A DNA stretch of 64,000 bases from Pseudochelatococcus sp047501465 (GCF_047501465.1 NZ_JAZDRL010000002.1:868001-932000); one strand, 5' to 3'; positions 42,967 through 51,058 are shown, counted from the stretch's first letter. Notes: generated from the letters alone by a model not told the origin. Numbers and translations are program-made.

Positions 42967-43845
42967 ATGATGCATTTTGATAGTTTAGCCAATGATGCGC
43001 CACGTCGTGAGGGAGCCAATCTGCCTGTTGGCGAACAAGGTATGGCTAGGACGCATGAATTAAGAACCGGGGTTATGCGGGGCATTGGCGCTGGTATTGC
43101 CAATGAAGGAACGGCTTCGGGTAATTATTCACGGGTTGTAAGGTGGATCGCTGAAATACCTGTCACGCTGAAGCGATTATGGGATTCGTTGTGTCGTCTT
43201 ATTGCCAGAGTTTTTACGGGGCAATTATCCGCCGCATTTCCTCTGGCGGATATGCCTGTCGATGCTTTTATCATGGATAGGGTGAATAGCTTAAATCGGC
43301 TTTCTCCTGATGCAATTCTCAATCTGGATATTTCAGAATTACTGGCCGTTCCGAGTGGTGCCGTAAAGCTGCTTTCCCTTGATTTACTTTGGGGGCTTTC
43401 GGAGGCTACTCAAAATGAGCTTGGCTTTGGGAGACTGAATTCACTTTCACACGACGTACTAAGTAGCCTTCAGCCAGATGAGCTAAATAAGCTTCAGCCA
43501 ATATCCATCAGAGGACTGTCGTGGGATGTCCTGAATTCTCTTTCCGATGCGACGCTAAACGGATTATCTGCTGACGTGATCAATGGTCTCTCACTCGAAA
43601 CGCTAATTCAGATTACTCCTAATATCCTGAACAAGCTTTCACCTATTGCCTTGTCGCAGCTTGAACCCCGTGTGTTCAATTCACTGCCTTTAGATCCGCT
43701 GCCCATGCTGAGGAATGAAGTAAAGAAACATCTCACAGTTAAGCCTGTGCGATGGAGTCGGGGGCTTTCGTTGGATGATGTTATCACGCCGGCAATTCAG
43801 GCGAATATCCGTAACGGAAACAGGCCCTATTGGGTCAGGAAATAG
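42967..43845 (+). CDS. Octapeptide leucine-rich repeat protein (novel candidate)
   Basis: About 292 residues. No signal peptide. The N-terminal 110 residues are basic with one amphipathic region around RLWDSLCRLIARVF. Residues 112-247 consist of 17 contiguous eight-residue units with no insertion, for example LSPDAILN, LSHDVLSS, LSWDVLNS, LSADVING and LSPIALSQ. The consensus is L-S-x-D-x-L-N-S/G: Leu (or Ile/Val) in position 1, Ser/Gln/Pro in 2, often Asp in 4, aliphatic in 6. The C-terminal 45 residues are basic and Asn-rich. It sits between the tail and lysis genes, a typical cargo position. I do not know this family; a solenoid that binds a partner protein, or an effector, is plausible. 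Confidence 0.85.
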   Translation: MMHFDSLANDAPRREGANLPVGEQGMARTHELRTGVMRGIGAGIANEGTASGNYSRVVRWIAEIPVTLKRLWDSLCRLIARVFTGQLSAAFPLADMPVDAFIMDRVNSLNRLSPDAILNLDISELLAVPSGAVKLLSLDLLWGLSEATQNELGFGRLNSLSHDVLSSLQPDELNKLQPISIRGLSWDVLNSLSDATLNGLSADVINGLSLETLIQITPNILNKLSPIALSQLEPRVFNSLPLDPLPMLRNEVKKHLTVKPVRWSRGLSLDDVITPAIQANIRNGNRPYWVRK

Positions 43846-43897
43846 CCCCTGAATTGGCGGCTCTGACTGGCATTTCCAAGCAACGATAAATTTCTTT

Positions 43898-43920
43898 ACC
43901 CGCCACAGTGCGGGTTTTTT
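43898..43920 (+). terminator. Terminator between repeat protein and lysis genes
   Basis: ACCCGC and GCGGGT pair perfectly around six bases and are followed by TTTTT. It separates the cargo gene from the lysis cassette. Confidence 0.8.
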
Positions 43921-43937
43921 CATAACTGGAGGCCGCC

Positions 43938-44588
43938 ATGGCTCGCAAAGTCACGCCTTACGTCATTGGAAAGCTGAAACAATGGGAGGGGTGCCGGTTG
44001 AACGCTTATCGCGATTCCGCCGGTGTCTGGACCATTGGTTATGGTCATACAGGGCCGGATGTAAAACCGGGCATGCAGATCACGCAAGCGCAAGCCGATA
44101 AGTTGCTGATGGATGACCTTGCCCGATTTGAGCGCGCCGTTGATCAAGGCGTGAAGGTTCCGCTCACGGATAACCAGTTTGGTACGTTGGTGTCGTTCGC
44201 CTTCAATATTGGCGTAGCTGCATTCGAGAAGTCCACGCTGCTGCGAAAGCTTAACGCGGGTGATTATAATTCAGTGCCGTCCGAGCTCGCGCGCTGGGTC
44301 AATGCAGGGGGCAGGCGATTACAGGGGCTGGTTAATCGTCGCGCTGCTGAAGCTGGCCTTTGGGTAACAGGTGCATTCGTTTCTTCTGCTCCTGTTGTTG
44401 CCGCGCCTTTGAAGTCCCCACTTGTGACAGGCGAGAACTTGGCTGCTGTTGGTAGCGTGCTGTCATCTGTTGCCGTTGCATCAAGCTCTTCTGGCCCATT
44501 GCAATGGGCATTAGCTGCAGCTTTGGTGGCCGCTGTTGGAGCAGGGCTGTATTTCCTTGCGCGTCGCCACATGGAGGAACGTGCATGA
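43938..44588 (+). CDS. Endolysin: phage lysozyme (GH24) with C-terminal membrane span
   Basis: 216 residues. The GH24 catalytic triad fits Glu17, Asp26 and Thr32 (WEGCRLNAYRDSAGVWTIGYGHT has T4 lysozyme spacing). The domain ends near residue 145. A Ser/Ala/Val-rich linker follows, then a hydrophobic span at about 186-207 and a basic end (RRHMEERA). The C-terminal anchor is unusual for lysozymes and suggests that the enzyme is held at the inner membrane until holin action. Preceded by GGAGG. Confidence 0.9.
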   Translation: MARKVTPYVIGKLKQWEGCRLNAYRDSAGVWTIGYGHTGPDVKPGMQITQAQADKLLMDDLARFERAVDQGVKVPLTDNQFGTLVSFAFNIGVAAFEKSTLLRKLNAGDYNSVPSELARWVNAGGRRLQGLVNRRAAEAGLWVTGAFVSSAPVVAAPLKSPLVTGENLAAVGSVLSSVAVASSSSGPLQWALAAALVAAVGAGLYFLARRHMEERA

Positions 44589-44935
44589 TGACCGCTATTT
44601 CCACCATTTGGGCTGTTCTTTCATCGCGGGTTGGTCTGGCTGCGATTGTCGCTATTGGCGTGTGGCATATCGCAACTAACCAGGCCGAAGAACGCTGCGA
44701 TGTTGCCACTGTTCGCGCTGAACTGGCCATTGCGCAGGCTGATCTTGTGGCTGCCTATAAGGCTGAGAATAAAGCCAATAAGCAGGCTGAAAGCCTCTCC
44801 ATTACAACCAATCGTTATCGGGAGACAGTTGATGAGCTGGAAGCCAAGCTTTCACAGCGGTCGGATCGTGCTGCTTGTCGTATGTCTGATGCCGATGTTC
44901 GCAGCCTGCTCGACATCGATGCCGGCGAGCACTGA
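44585..44935 (+). CDS. i-spanin (Rz-like)
   Basis: 116 residues starting at the ATG that overlaps the lysozyme stop. One N-terminal membrane span (about 15-30) is followed by a long periplasmic coiled coil (ATVRAELAIAQADLVAAYKAE through ETVDELEAKLSQRS). This is the inner-membrane spanin that joins with the nested o-spanin to fuse the membranes at lysis. Confidence 0.8.
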   Translation: MMTAISTIWAVLSSRVGLAAIVAIGVWHIATNQAEERCDVATVRAELAIAQADLVAAYKAENKANKQAESLSITTNRYRETVDELEAKLSQRSDRAACRMSDADVRSLLDIDAGEH

Positions 44936-45125
44936 ACGTGCCCTACCGCCTGTGCCCGTTTGGGCCAGTCCGGTGAAGGTGAGAGCACCCCAAACCGGTG
45001 ACGATCCTTTGGCGATTGCAGCTCGGGAACGGGCGGGCAGGGGTGATGCCAACCGTCGCATCACAGCGATGGTCGATTGGTATGGATGTATCAGGCGTCA
45101 ATATGCCGGGGACGGCTGCAAGTGA
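44832..45125 (+). CDS. o-spanin (Rz1-like lipoprotein), nested in the i-spanin gene
   Basis: 97 residues in the +1 frame, starting at an ATG inside the i-spanin gene and continuing beyond its end. The signal ends in MFAAC, giving a lipidated Cys. A Pro-rich segment (ERALPPVPVWASPVK) follows, as usual for Rz1-type outer-membrane spanins. The nested arrangement is the classical one of lambda Rz/Rz1. Confidence 0.75.
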   Translation: MSWKPSFHSGRIVLLVVCLMPMFAACSTSMPASTERALPPVPVWASPVKVRAPQTGDDPLAIAARERAGRGDANRRITAMVDWYGCIRRQYAGDGCK

Positions 45126-45158
45126 TTGTAAATATTCTGGATAGTCAGGCTTGATCTC

Positions 45159-45521
45159 ATGCATAAGCCGGAGAGTGAATTGATGAATTACCTTCATAGC
45201 AACCCGGAGGCCGCCGCTTTTGGCGTCAAGCTGGTGCATCTGATCGCTGGCGTTGCCGGGGGCATTGTCCGGTCATTCGTCGTGGGCCGGTATGGAATCA
45301 TCGAGGCGACAAGCGCCGTCATCGTCGGTGGCCTGACGGCCGGATATGGCACGCCTACAGCTACTTCAATCGTATGCAAATGGCTTTCCGTTGCTGGCTA
45401 TTCGGCGGCGGGGCTTGATGGCGCTGTTGGCTTCCTGCTGGGGCTTTGCGGCATGACCTTCGCAGAGGTTGCCATACGGTGGGCCAAACAGTGGAGAGGG
45501 CTTCCTGTGCCGAAAGAGTAG
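45159..45521 (+). CDS. Holin-like membrane protein
   Basis: 120 residues with three hydrophobic segments at about 20-42, 50-68 and 84-104, and a charged C-terminus. This is the layout of a class I phage holin. It follows the spanins and precedes the phosphoesterase. The start is ATG at 45159, and an in-frame ATG at 45183 could give a dual-start short form as in lambda S. Timing of lysis is the inferred role. Confidence 0.7.
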   Translation: MHKPESELMNYLHSNPEAAAFGVKLVHLIAGVAGGIVRSFVVGRYGIIEATSAVIVGGLTAGYGTPTATSIVCKWLSVAGYSAAGLDGAVGFLLGLCGMTFAEVAIRWAKQWRGLPVPKE

Positions 45522-45586
45522 GTGTGCGCATTGAGTTGCTACTGCTCACTGGAATGAACAAATCATCGTTATGGGAGAGAGAAAAC

Positions 45587-46855
45587 ATGGCTGAATACCA
45601 CTTCCAGCCTCTTTCACCGGAAGCAATCGCCAAAACACGTGACGCCATGAAACGCCATGCCTTTGATAATGGTCGTTATAACGCCAAGGCCATTGCGCAT
45701 GAGTTGGGTATTTCTGTCAGTACAGCCCACCGTCGCATCAAAAGACTCAAAGGCAATAAAAGTAAGGTTATGAACGCGCCTATTCCGGATTCGCCTGAAG
45801 CCCGGCGTGAGCTTCGGGACGCTGAATTCTGGCGCAAGCGGGCGACAGTTCTGCAATCATCCCTGGCAGATGCAGAAGCATTAGTGGGTGAGCTTGCGGG
45901 TATTCGTGATGTTCCTGTGAGCACCCCGGAATGGATGATGTCCAAAACAACAGGAAAGAAGGCGCGCTCTGTTGTCGGATTACTGCTGACCGACGTACAT
46001 GCCGGTGAAGTGATTGATGCCGATGAGCTGATGGGTATCAATGGTTATAACGTTGACATCTGCCGCCGCAGACTGCGCCGTCTGTTCGCGGCTGCTTGCG
46101 AAGTCCCGCAACGCTGGATCTCGGATACGGATAATCAGGGTGTGTTAGTGGCTTTGGGGGGCGATCTGGTTTCTGGCGATATCCACGATGAGCTACGCAT
46201 TACCAATGCGCTGACAGCGCATGAGCAGGTGCGGTTTGTGGTGGAGGAAATCACGGCAGGCATCCGTCATTTGCTCGATACCTATGGTGCAGTGCATGTC
46301 GTTTCTGTGCCGGGCAATCATGGTCGTACAACGCTCAAGCCCACAGCCAAGCTCTATAGCCGCTTGAGCTACGACACGATGGCAGCGACGATGATTGAAG
46401 ATCGTTTCCGTGGCGATAAGCGCGTGACCTTCCAAATTACAACAGCGACCGATGCGGTTGTGCCGATCTTTGGTCGCACTGTGTTTCTAACGCATGGTGA
46501 CAAGATGGGCACAGGAGGTGGGCAGGGCTTTGCCGGGCCGGTTCTGCCGATCGTGCGTGGCACGAAAAAAGTAGAAGCGCAGCAGGCTCAAGCAGGGCGT
46601 CGGCCGGATCTAATTTTGCATGGCCATTTCCATACCTCGGCCAATCCCGGTGCTGTGTTATCGAATGGGTCTGTGCCTGGTTATTCGGAATATGCGGCGG
46701 GTCTCCGCGCGACGATTGAGCCGCCAAAGCAATGGCTGTTCCTGCTGCATCAGAAGTGGGGCTTGCGCGAGCGCCTTGATGTGCAGTTGGAGGATCCATC
46801 AACGCCTGAACGTTCACGCATCAGGGTGCCTGCAGGCTGGAGTAAGGCAGCATGA
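45587..46855 (+). CDS. Metallophosphoesterase with N-terminal HTH
   Basis: 422 residues from the ATG at 45587. Residues about 30-55 are a helix-turn-helix (AIAHELGISVSTAHRRIKRL). Residues 130-380 form a calcineurin-like phosphoesterase: LLTDVHAG (Asp136, His138), LGGDLVSGD, VPGNHGR, FLTHGDKMG and LHGHFHTS give all five metal-binding motifs in order. It might act on DNA ends or nucleotides. Its stop overlaps the dNMP kinase start. Such genes occur in alphaproteobacterial phages, but their job is unknown. Confidence 0.85.
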   Translation: MAEYHFQPLSPEAIAKTRDAMKRHAFDNGRYNAKAIAHELGISVSTAHRRIKRLKGNKSKVMNAPIPDSPEARRELRDAEFWRKRATVLQSSLADAEALVGELAGIRDVPVSTPEWMMSKTTGKKARSVVGLLLTDVHAGEVIDADELMGINGYNVDICRRRLRRLFAAACEVPQRWISDTDNQGVLVALGGDLVSGDIHDELRITNALTAHEQVRFVVEEITAGIRHLLDTYGAVHVVSVPGNHGRTTLKPTAKLYSRLSYDTMAATMIEDRFRGDKRVTFQITTATDAVVPIFGRTVFLTHGDKMGTGGGQGFAGPVLPIVRGTKKVEAQQAQAGRRPDLILHGHFHTSANPGAVLSNGSVPGYSEYAAGLRATIEPPKQWLFLLHQKWGLRERLDVQLEDPSTPERSRIRVPAGWSKAA

Positions 46856-47352
46856 TTATCGGACTTACGGGCTTGGCTGGCTCAGGCAAGACAACGGCAG
46901 CAAATTACCTGGTGGAGCATTATGGCTTCACCCGGCATCGCATGGCGGGGCCGATCAAGGCCATGCTGCATTGTCTTGGTCTGAACGAGCGCCATACGGA
47001 TGGGGATCTAAAAGAGGTCCCCTGTGATCTACTTGGAGGCAAGACGCCACGACACGCTATGCAGACACTTGGTACAGAATGGGGCAGAGATCTGATATCC
47101 CCCGATCTATGGTTGAGTGCTTGGCAGGCAACGCTTCCTGATGGTGATGTGGTCGTTGACGATGTGCGATTTGCGAATGAAGCTGATGCGATCAAGGAAT
47201 TGGGAGGCGTTATGGTGAGAGTTGATCGGTTAGGAATTATTGCGGCAGTGCATGATCATGTTTCTGAGCAAATAGATTTTGCGGTAAACGCTGTTATTTC
47301 GAATAATAATACCTTTGAAGAGCTATATCATGCAATTTTATCTGAATCATAA
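46852..47352 (+). CDS. Deoxynucleoside monophosphate kinase (phage dNMP kinase)
   Basis: 166 residues with the P-loop GLAGSGKTT near the N-terminus and the segments MAGPIKAMLHCLGL, KTPRHAMQTLGTEWGRDLI and VVVDDVRFANEADAIK. These fit the T4 gp1-type dNMP kinase family. It phosphorylates dNMPs, including modified ones in T4. It overlaps the phosphoesterase gene by four bases and ends the late block before a non-coding gap. Substrate range cannot be read from sequence. Confidence 0.85.
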   Translation: MIIGLTGLAGSGKTTAANYLVEHYGFTRHRMAGPIKAMLHCLGLNERHTDGDLKEVPCDLLGGKTPRHAMQTLGTEWGRDLISPDLWLSAWQATLPDGDVVVDDVRFANEADAIKELGGVMVRVDRLGIIAAVHDHVSEQIDFAVNAVISNNNTFEELYHAILSES

Positions 47353-47741
47353 AGAAATGCGCTTGAGCTGACAATGTAATTCATTAAGAAGATTTTTCTT
47401 CATAGCCTTTATTACGTTTATTGTGACCAATAAGGTTATTAGAAAATAATGATTGATGAGATTGAAAGGTAATTGTGGTTGTATAGGGTAATATTGAAAT
47501 TAGGTTAAATGATTCGCGTTAAATATAATCATCTTAGAATAGCTCATGAGTATGCAATGCATGCGCATTGATATAAAGGGGGTGGGGGAGGCCGAACTTT
47601 CTCATAACTGGGAAAGGGGCGAAACGATACGTGCCAAGCAAGCATCTAAAAAGAAGGGTTCAGCGTTTCCATAATGCACCTGAACGGCTTTGTCAGTAAG
47701 ATTCTAGCCTATGAGGACTCTCGGTCCTGGGAGAGGTTGGC
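47353..47741. promoter_or_regulatory. AT-rich spacer with operator-like repeat before the toxin genes
   Basis: 389 bases marking the change from late genes to cargo. It has no gene. Close to the downstream start lies an inverted repeat (AGGAC at 47714-47718, GTCCT at 47724-47728) and a GAGAGG ribosome binding site. Toxin-antitoxin operons are usually self-repressed at such a site, so this may be the operator. Confidence 0.4.
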
Positions 47742-48068
47742 TTGAAGATATCATTTGGAAGCAACGATCTTAGAGACTGCTGCTGTATTGCCGAGGTCGC
47801 AGAAAAAAAATTAGGTCCGCATCTAGCTATGGATCTATTCAACTTGCTTGCTGAGGCTGAAGCTTTCGATAATGTGGCCCAGTGGCATGAGATTCTTGAT
47901 ACTCATCTGAGCTTTGCAAAAGATGACACATTTGTAGTTCAAATCGGAGTAGGGCTAGTAGCGGTCTTTATCCCAGTTGGCGAGTCTTACCTCATCGACG
48001 ATAAGAGAATGATCGTCTGGGCGAGCGTTAAGCGTTTGAAACTTACTGAAATTAAGAGGAAAGAATGA
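47742..48068 (+). CDS. HigB/RelE-like toxin
   Basis: 108 residues from a TTG start at 47742 with GAGAGG seven bases upstream. The beginning (MKISFGSNDLRDCCCIAEVAEKKLGPHLAMDLFNLLAE) matches RelE/HigB killer proteins in which a lysine-rich helix follows a short strand. Toxins of this fold cut mRNA on the ribosome. Its stop overlaps the HigA-ImmA gene by four bases, so both are translated together. The C-terminal half diverges from typical HigB (several aromatic positions differ), so activity is uncertain. Confidence 0.65.
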   Translation: MKISFGSNDLRDCCCIAEVAEKKLGPHLAMDLFNLLAEAEAFDNVAQWHEILDTHLSFAKDDTFVVQIGVGLVAVFIPVGESYLIDDKRMIVWASVKRLKLTEIKRKE

Positions 48069-49162
48069 TGGAAGAGCAGTACACGGCAAACTGGTTTTCC
48101 AAACCTGGTGACTCTATTCGTGCTATTATGCATCGAAAGCAGATAACAGCTCAGCAAGTTGCAGAGGAGTTAGACGGCGGCATTCTATTGCTCCGCTCCC
48201 TATTGGACGGATCTAAAGAGATCGACGAACCTGTTGCAAAAAATCTTTCTTTGGTCCTTGGCGCTACTCCACACTTTTGGCTTACACGACAAAAAAACTT
48301 TGAGAAGGCTATCGCTAGAAGCATTGCGAGTATCCGACCAGAGGATACACATGATTTGATTACTAAAATTCCCGTTCCTGGCGCTAAGATTTCCTTTAAG
48401 ATGACAGATGCGCGTCGTGCAGAAGAAATCCGGCGTCGGCTTGTCTATTTCGGTGTTTCTAATTTTAAAGTTTGGCAACAGCGTTACGGTGGTCTAATTG
48501 ATAGTACTGCATTTAGAAGTACTCAAGCATACGAAATGCGTGAGGAAGCAGTTCTTATGTGGCTTCGCCGAGGAGAGATTGAAGCAGACTTGATCGATAC
48601 AAAGCCTTGGGAGCCAGGCAATTTACTTGATCGGCTAGAAGCCATAAAAAAATTATCGCTCCAGAAGCTACCAAAGCTATTTCTTCCCAAGTTGCGGACG
48701 TTGCTTGCTGAAGCTGGAGTGGCGCTCGTTGTGGTTAAGTCACCCCAGGGGTGCCGTGCAAGCGGTGCTACCCGTTTGATAGCTCCCGACAAAGCGATGT
48801 TGTTGATGAGCTTCCGACATAGGTCCGATGATCATTTCTGGTTTACTATGTTTCATGAGATTGGCCATTTGGTGCTGCACCAGGCCCATACATTTGTCGA
48901 AGGAGAAATGGCTGCTTATGACCATCGCGAGGATGAGGCCAATGACTTTGCTCGCAGGTGCATAATTCCCGATGACAGGACTTCGGAGTTTGAGGAGTTA
49001 CTTCCGGAAAAGATGCCTGTTTTACGTTTCAGCGCATCTCTCCGAATCGCTCCGGGGTTGACTGTGGGACAGATGCAGAAATGGCGTAAAATTGGCCCCG
49101 AAAAGCTTAATTACCTAAAGAGACGCTGGACTTGGGATCAGATCGATGCTGTATCTGTTTAG
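48065..49162 (+). CDS. HigA-like antitoxin fused to ImmA/IrrE metallopeptidase
   Basis: 365 residues. The N-terminus is an Xre HTH (QQVAEELDGGILLLRSLLDGS). The C-terminal half is an ImmA/IrrE peptidase with the zinc motif HEIGH (264-268) and the third ligand Glu near 291. Such HTH-ImmA proteins act as antitoxins of RelE/HigB toxins and may sense damage or infection and then cleave partners. It ends head-to-head with the pyrophosphorylase gene, overlapping by four bases on the other strand. Confidence 0.8.
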   Translation: MMEEQYTANWFSKPGDSIRAIMHRKQITAQQVAEELDGGILLLRSLLDGSKEIDEPVAKNLSLVLGATPHFWLTRQKNFEKAIARSIASIRPEDTHDLITKIPVPGAKISFKMTDARRAEEIRRRLVYFGVSNFKVWQQRYGGLIDSTAFRSTQAYEMREEAVLMWLRRGEIEADLIDTKPWEPGNLLDRLEAIKKLSLQKLPKLFLPKLRTLLAEAGVALVVVKSPQGCRASGATRLIAPDKAMLLMSFRHRSDDHFWFTMFHEIGHLVLHQAHTFVEGEMAAYDHREDEANDFARRCIIPDDRTSEFEELLPEKMPVLRFSASLRIAPGLTVGQMQKWRKIGPEKLNYLKRRWTWDQIDAVSV

Positions 49163-50106
49163 CCTTTAAAATGGACAAATTTTGTTGGACTTTTCTGCCA
49201 GTTACAAAGTGCATCTTCCATGACTTGCATTCCGACGTCGATATCCAAATTCAAAGCGTCAAGCCAACTCTGTAGGGAAGATATAGGCGCTGCCGCTTTT
49301 GTAGAGTTGAGAAAGAGAAGACGCGCGCCACTTGCAGGTCCGGTTGCTCCTGATAGATAAGCGGAACCTGGGTATATAGGCGCAATTCCATATCGTCCGA
49401 TTAAGGCAAGATAGTCGAATCTTGCCAATCTCCCAAAAGTCACGACACTGTTCATCTTATGATATAGGTGATCAAAGATAATTGTCGGGTTATTGCCTGC
49501 TTCATGTACTGCATTTGCGAAGAAAGTGGTATGGTCTATTCCAATAAGTTCTATATATGACTTAAGAACGTGGCCAATATTTCGGTTTGAATCCGGACGG
49601 AGGCTTTCATATTTACGATGATTTCCAAATTTCCCCCTGATACATGTCCACTTCTCCGTCAGCCATTGCACAAACACCTCAGGAGTATTGCTGACAATTT
49701 GCCATGACCAAATACTTTCTCCCAGTTTCCCATAGACATCACGCAACCGGAGCCAGCCCGTATCCGCAGGGCGTGCAAAGTGTGTCATCAGGAAAATTAG
49801 CCAACAAGCCTCCTCTAAATTGCCTTTCTGTAGGTGATAGGCGACTGCGCGTTCAGCATCGAACATCGAATTGTTGGGGTCAGCTCTGTAAGTGGATATA
49901 GACCTCTCTTTTATTATGCGATAATAATCCTCACGCCGGATACTGGCTATTAGCTGCATGGCAAAGGTTTCGAGAGCATTCTCATTTACAATACCGGGTA
50001 GCGCGCGAACTTCAATAGCATGCAGCTGAATAGCAGATTTAAGGCGGTTCTTCTCATTAAGTCTCGATGGCCACATAGTTGTCAAAACCTTACCCTGAAT
50101 TGTCAT
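49159..50106 (-). CDS. Alpha-glutamyl/putrescinyl-thymine pyrophosphorylase-like protein (clade 3)
   Basis: 315 residues. The pattern at the ends (SRLNEKNR near residue 15; GMQVMEDALCNWQKSP before the last ten) and FLMTHFARPADTGWLRLRDVYG, FGNHRKYESL, FGRLARFDYL and GSAYLSGATGP agree with the aGPT-Pplase clade-3 family. Family members belong to a DNA glycosylase-like fold and are predicted to replace or add groups on thymine or related bases in hypermodified DNA. The gene overlaps the TS-like gene by 17 bases. The ATG at 50106 is the start, and an ATG at 50076 is an alternative. Activity is predicted only. Confidence 0.75.
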   Translation of the reverse strand: MTIQGKVLTTMWPSRLNEKNRLKSAIQLHAIEVRALPGIVNENALETFAMQLIASIRREDYYRIIKERSISTYRADPNNSMFDAERAVAYHLQKGNLEEACWLIFLMTHFARPADTGWLRLRDVYGKLGESIWSWQIVSNTPEVFVQWLTEKWTCIRGKFGNHRKYESLRPDSNRNIGHVLKSYIELIGIDHTTFFANAVHEAGNNPTIIFDHLYHKMNSVVTFGRLARFDYLALIGRYGIAPIYPGSAYLSGATGPASGARLLFLNSTKAAAPISSLQSWLDALNLDIDVGMQVMEDALCNWQKSPTKFVHFKG

Positions 50107-51058
50107 CCAGCCGCTGTTTCATATGACGCCGCGTTTCAAGATATGTACGGTAATCCTTGTTCTTGAATTCAGGCTTCAATTTATTTAACAGTTCATCGTT
50201 GCCAGACGCCCAGAACACTTGTACTAGGCGTAGAAGATCTGCCCAATACGCTGCCTTCATCTCGTTGTCTGCCTGCATGGACTTGCCGTTGCGCACCCCC
50301 GCCTCAGCTTTGATTAGTTTTTTAATTTTTGGCCATGGATCGACAGGTGGCATGCTGGGCATAATTGAGGTTCGCTGCCACCCTTCATTGATGTAGGATT
50401 GTATTTGATCGATGTACTTGGTGTAGATGTGCATACTACCAACGTAGTGATAGTACTCTCCGAGTTCATAGCCAAGTTGACGGGCAACAATCTCCTGCAT
50501 CATAGTGAAACAAAATACATCATGTGGGAGTCCCCAATATGCATCGTTCGATCTCATCGTAATGGATAAATAGAGTCTTTTTTGTCGCACGAAAAACTGC
50601 ATCGTTGTTGTGCATGGTATTTCTTTAAAGTTTCCAGTGATATCTTCTGCGTTGAATATCTGTATTACGGCACGCTTAGAATCTGGATGCCTCTTCAGAA
50701 GATTAATAACATTTTTGAGCTGATTGATCTTGCCTCGCATCTTATAGAGGCGTGGGCCATAAGCGCCATGCAGGGTGCCGTTTTTTTCGGCGTCATCCTT
50801 GTACTTATCTATGTAGGCTTGAATGAAGTCTAACCTATTAGAGCCACTGAGATACCAGATTAGCTCTCCCAAAGCGCTGAAAGGTTTGCCTCGGTTCTCT
50901 GAGCAACTAATACGCGCGCAGGGGTTACGAATTGTTACTAGTACCCCAAGAATCTCTTTTATTTCGCCTCTCGTTCCTGAGCTGACCTTCCCATGCTCGA
51001 TTAACGCTTGGTAGAGCTCGATCAGAATGTCGTCGATTCCTTCCTTGACGATCTCCAT
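50090..51058 (-). CDS. Thymidylate-synthase-like enzyme, probable dCMP/dUMP hydroxymethylase type
   Basis: 322 residues of the TS fold. The catalytic Cys149 (IPCTTT) is present, with Glu65 (GELIWYL), Arg169-Ser170 and His210/Tyr212 (MHIYTKY). In true thymidylate synthase the segment after the RSxD motif reads GLPFN, with the Asn contacting the uracil ring. Here it is GLPHD: the Asn is replaced by Asp180, as in dCMP hydroxymethylases of T4 type. This suggests a cytosine substrate or hydroxymethylation. It is upstream of the pyrophosphorylase gene in the same transcript. It is not likely to be the host's normal thyA/thyX. Confidence 0.8.
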   Translation of the reverse strand: MEIVKEGIDDILIELYQALIEHGKVSSGTRGEIKEILGVLVTIRNPCARISCSENRGKPFSALGELIWYLSGSNRLDFIQAYIDKYKDDAEKNGTLHGAYGPRLYKMRGKINQLKNVINLLKRHPDSKRAVIQIFNAEDITGNFKEIPCTTTMQFFVRQKRLYLSITMRSNDAYWGLPHDVFCFTMMQEIVARQLGYELGEYYHYVGSMHIYTKYIDQIQSYINEGWQRTSIMPSMPPVDPWPKIKKLIKAEAGVRNGKSMQADNEMKAAYWADLLRLVQVFWASGNDELLNKLKPEFKNKDYRTYLETRRHMKQRLDDNSG

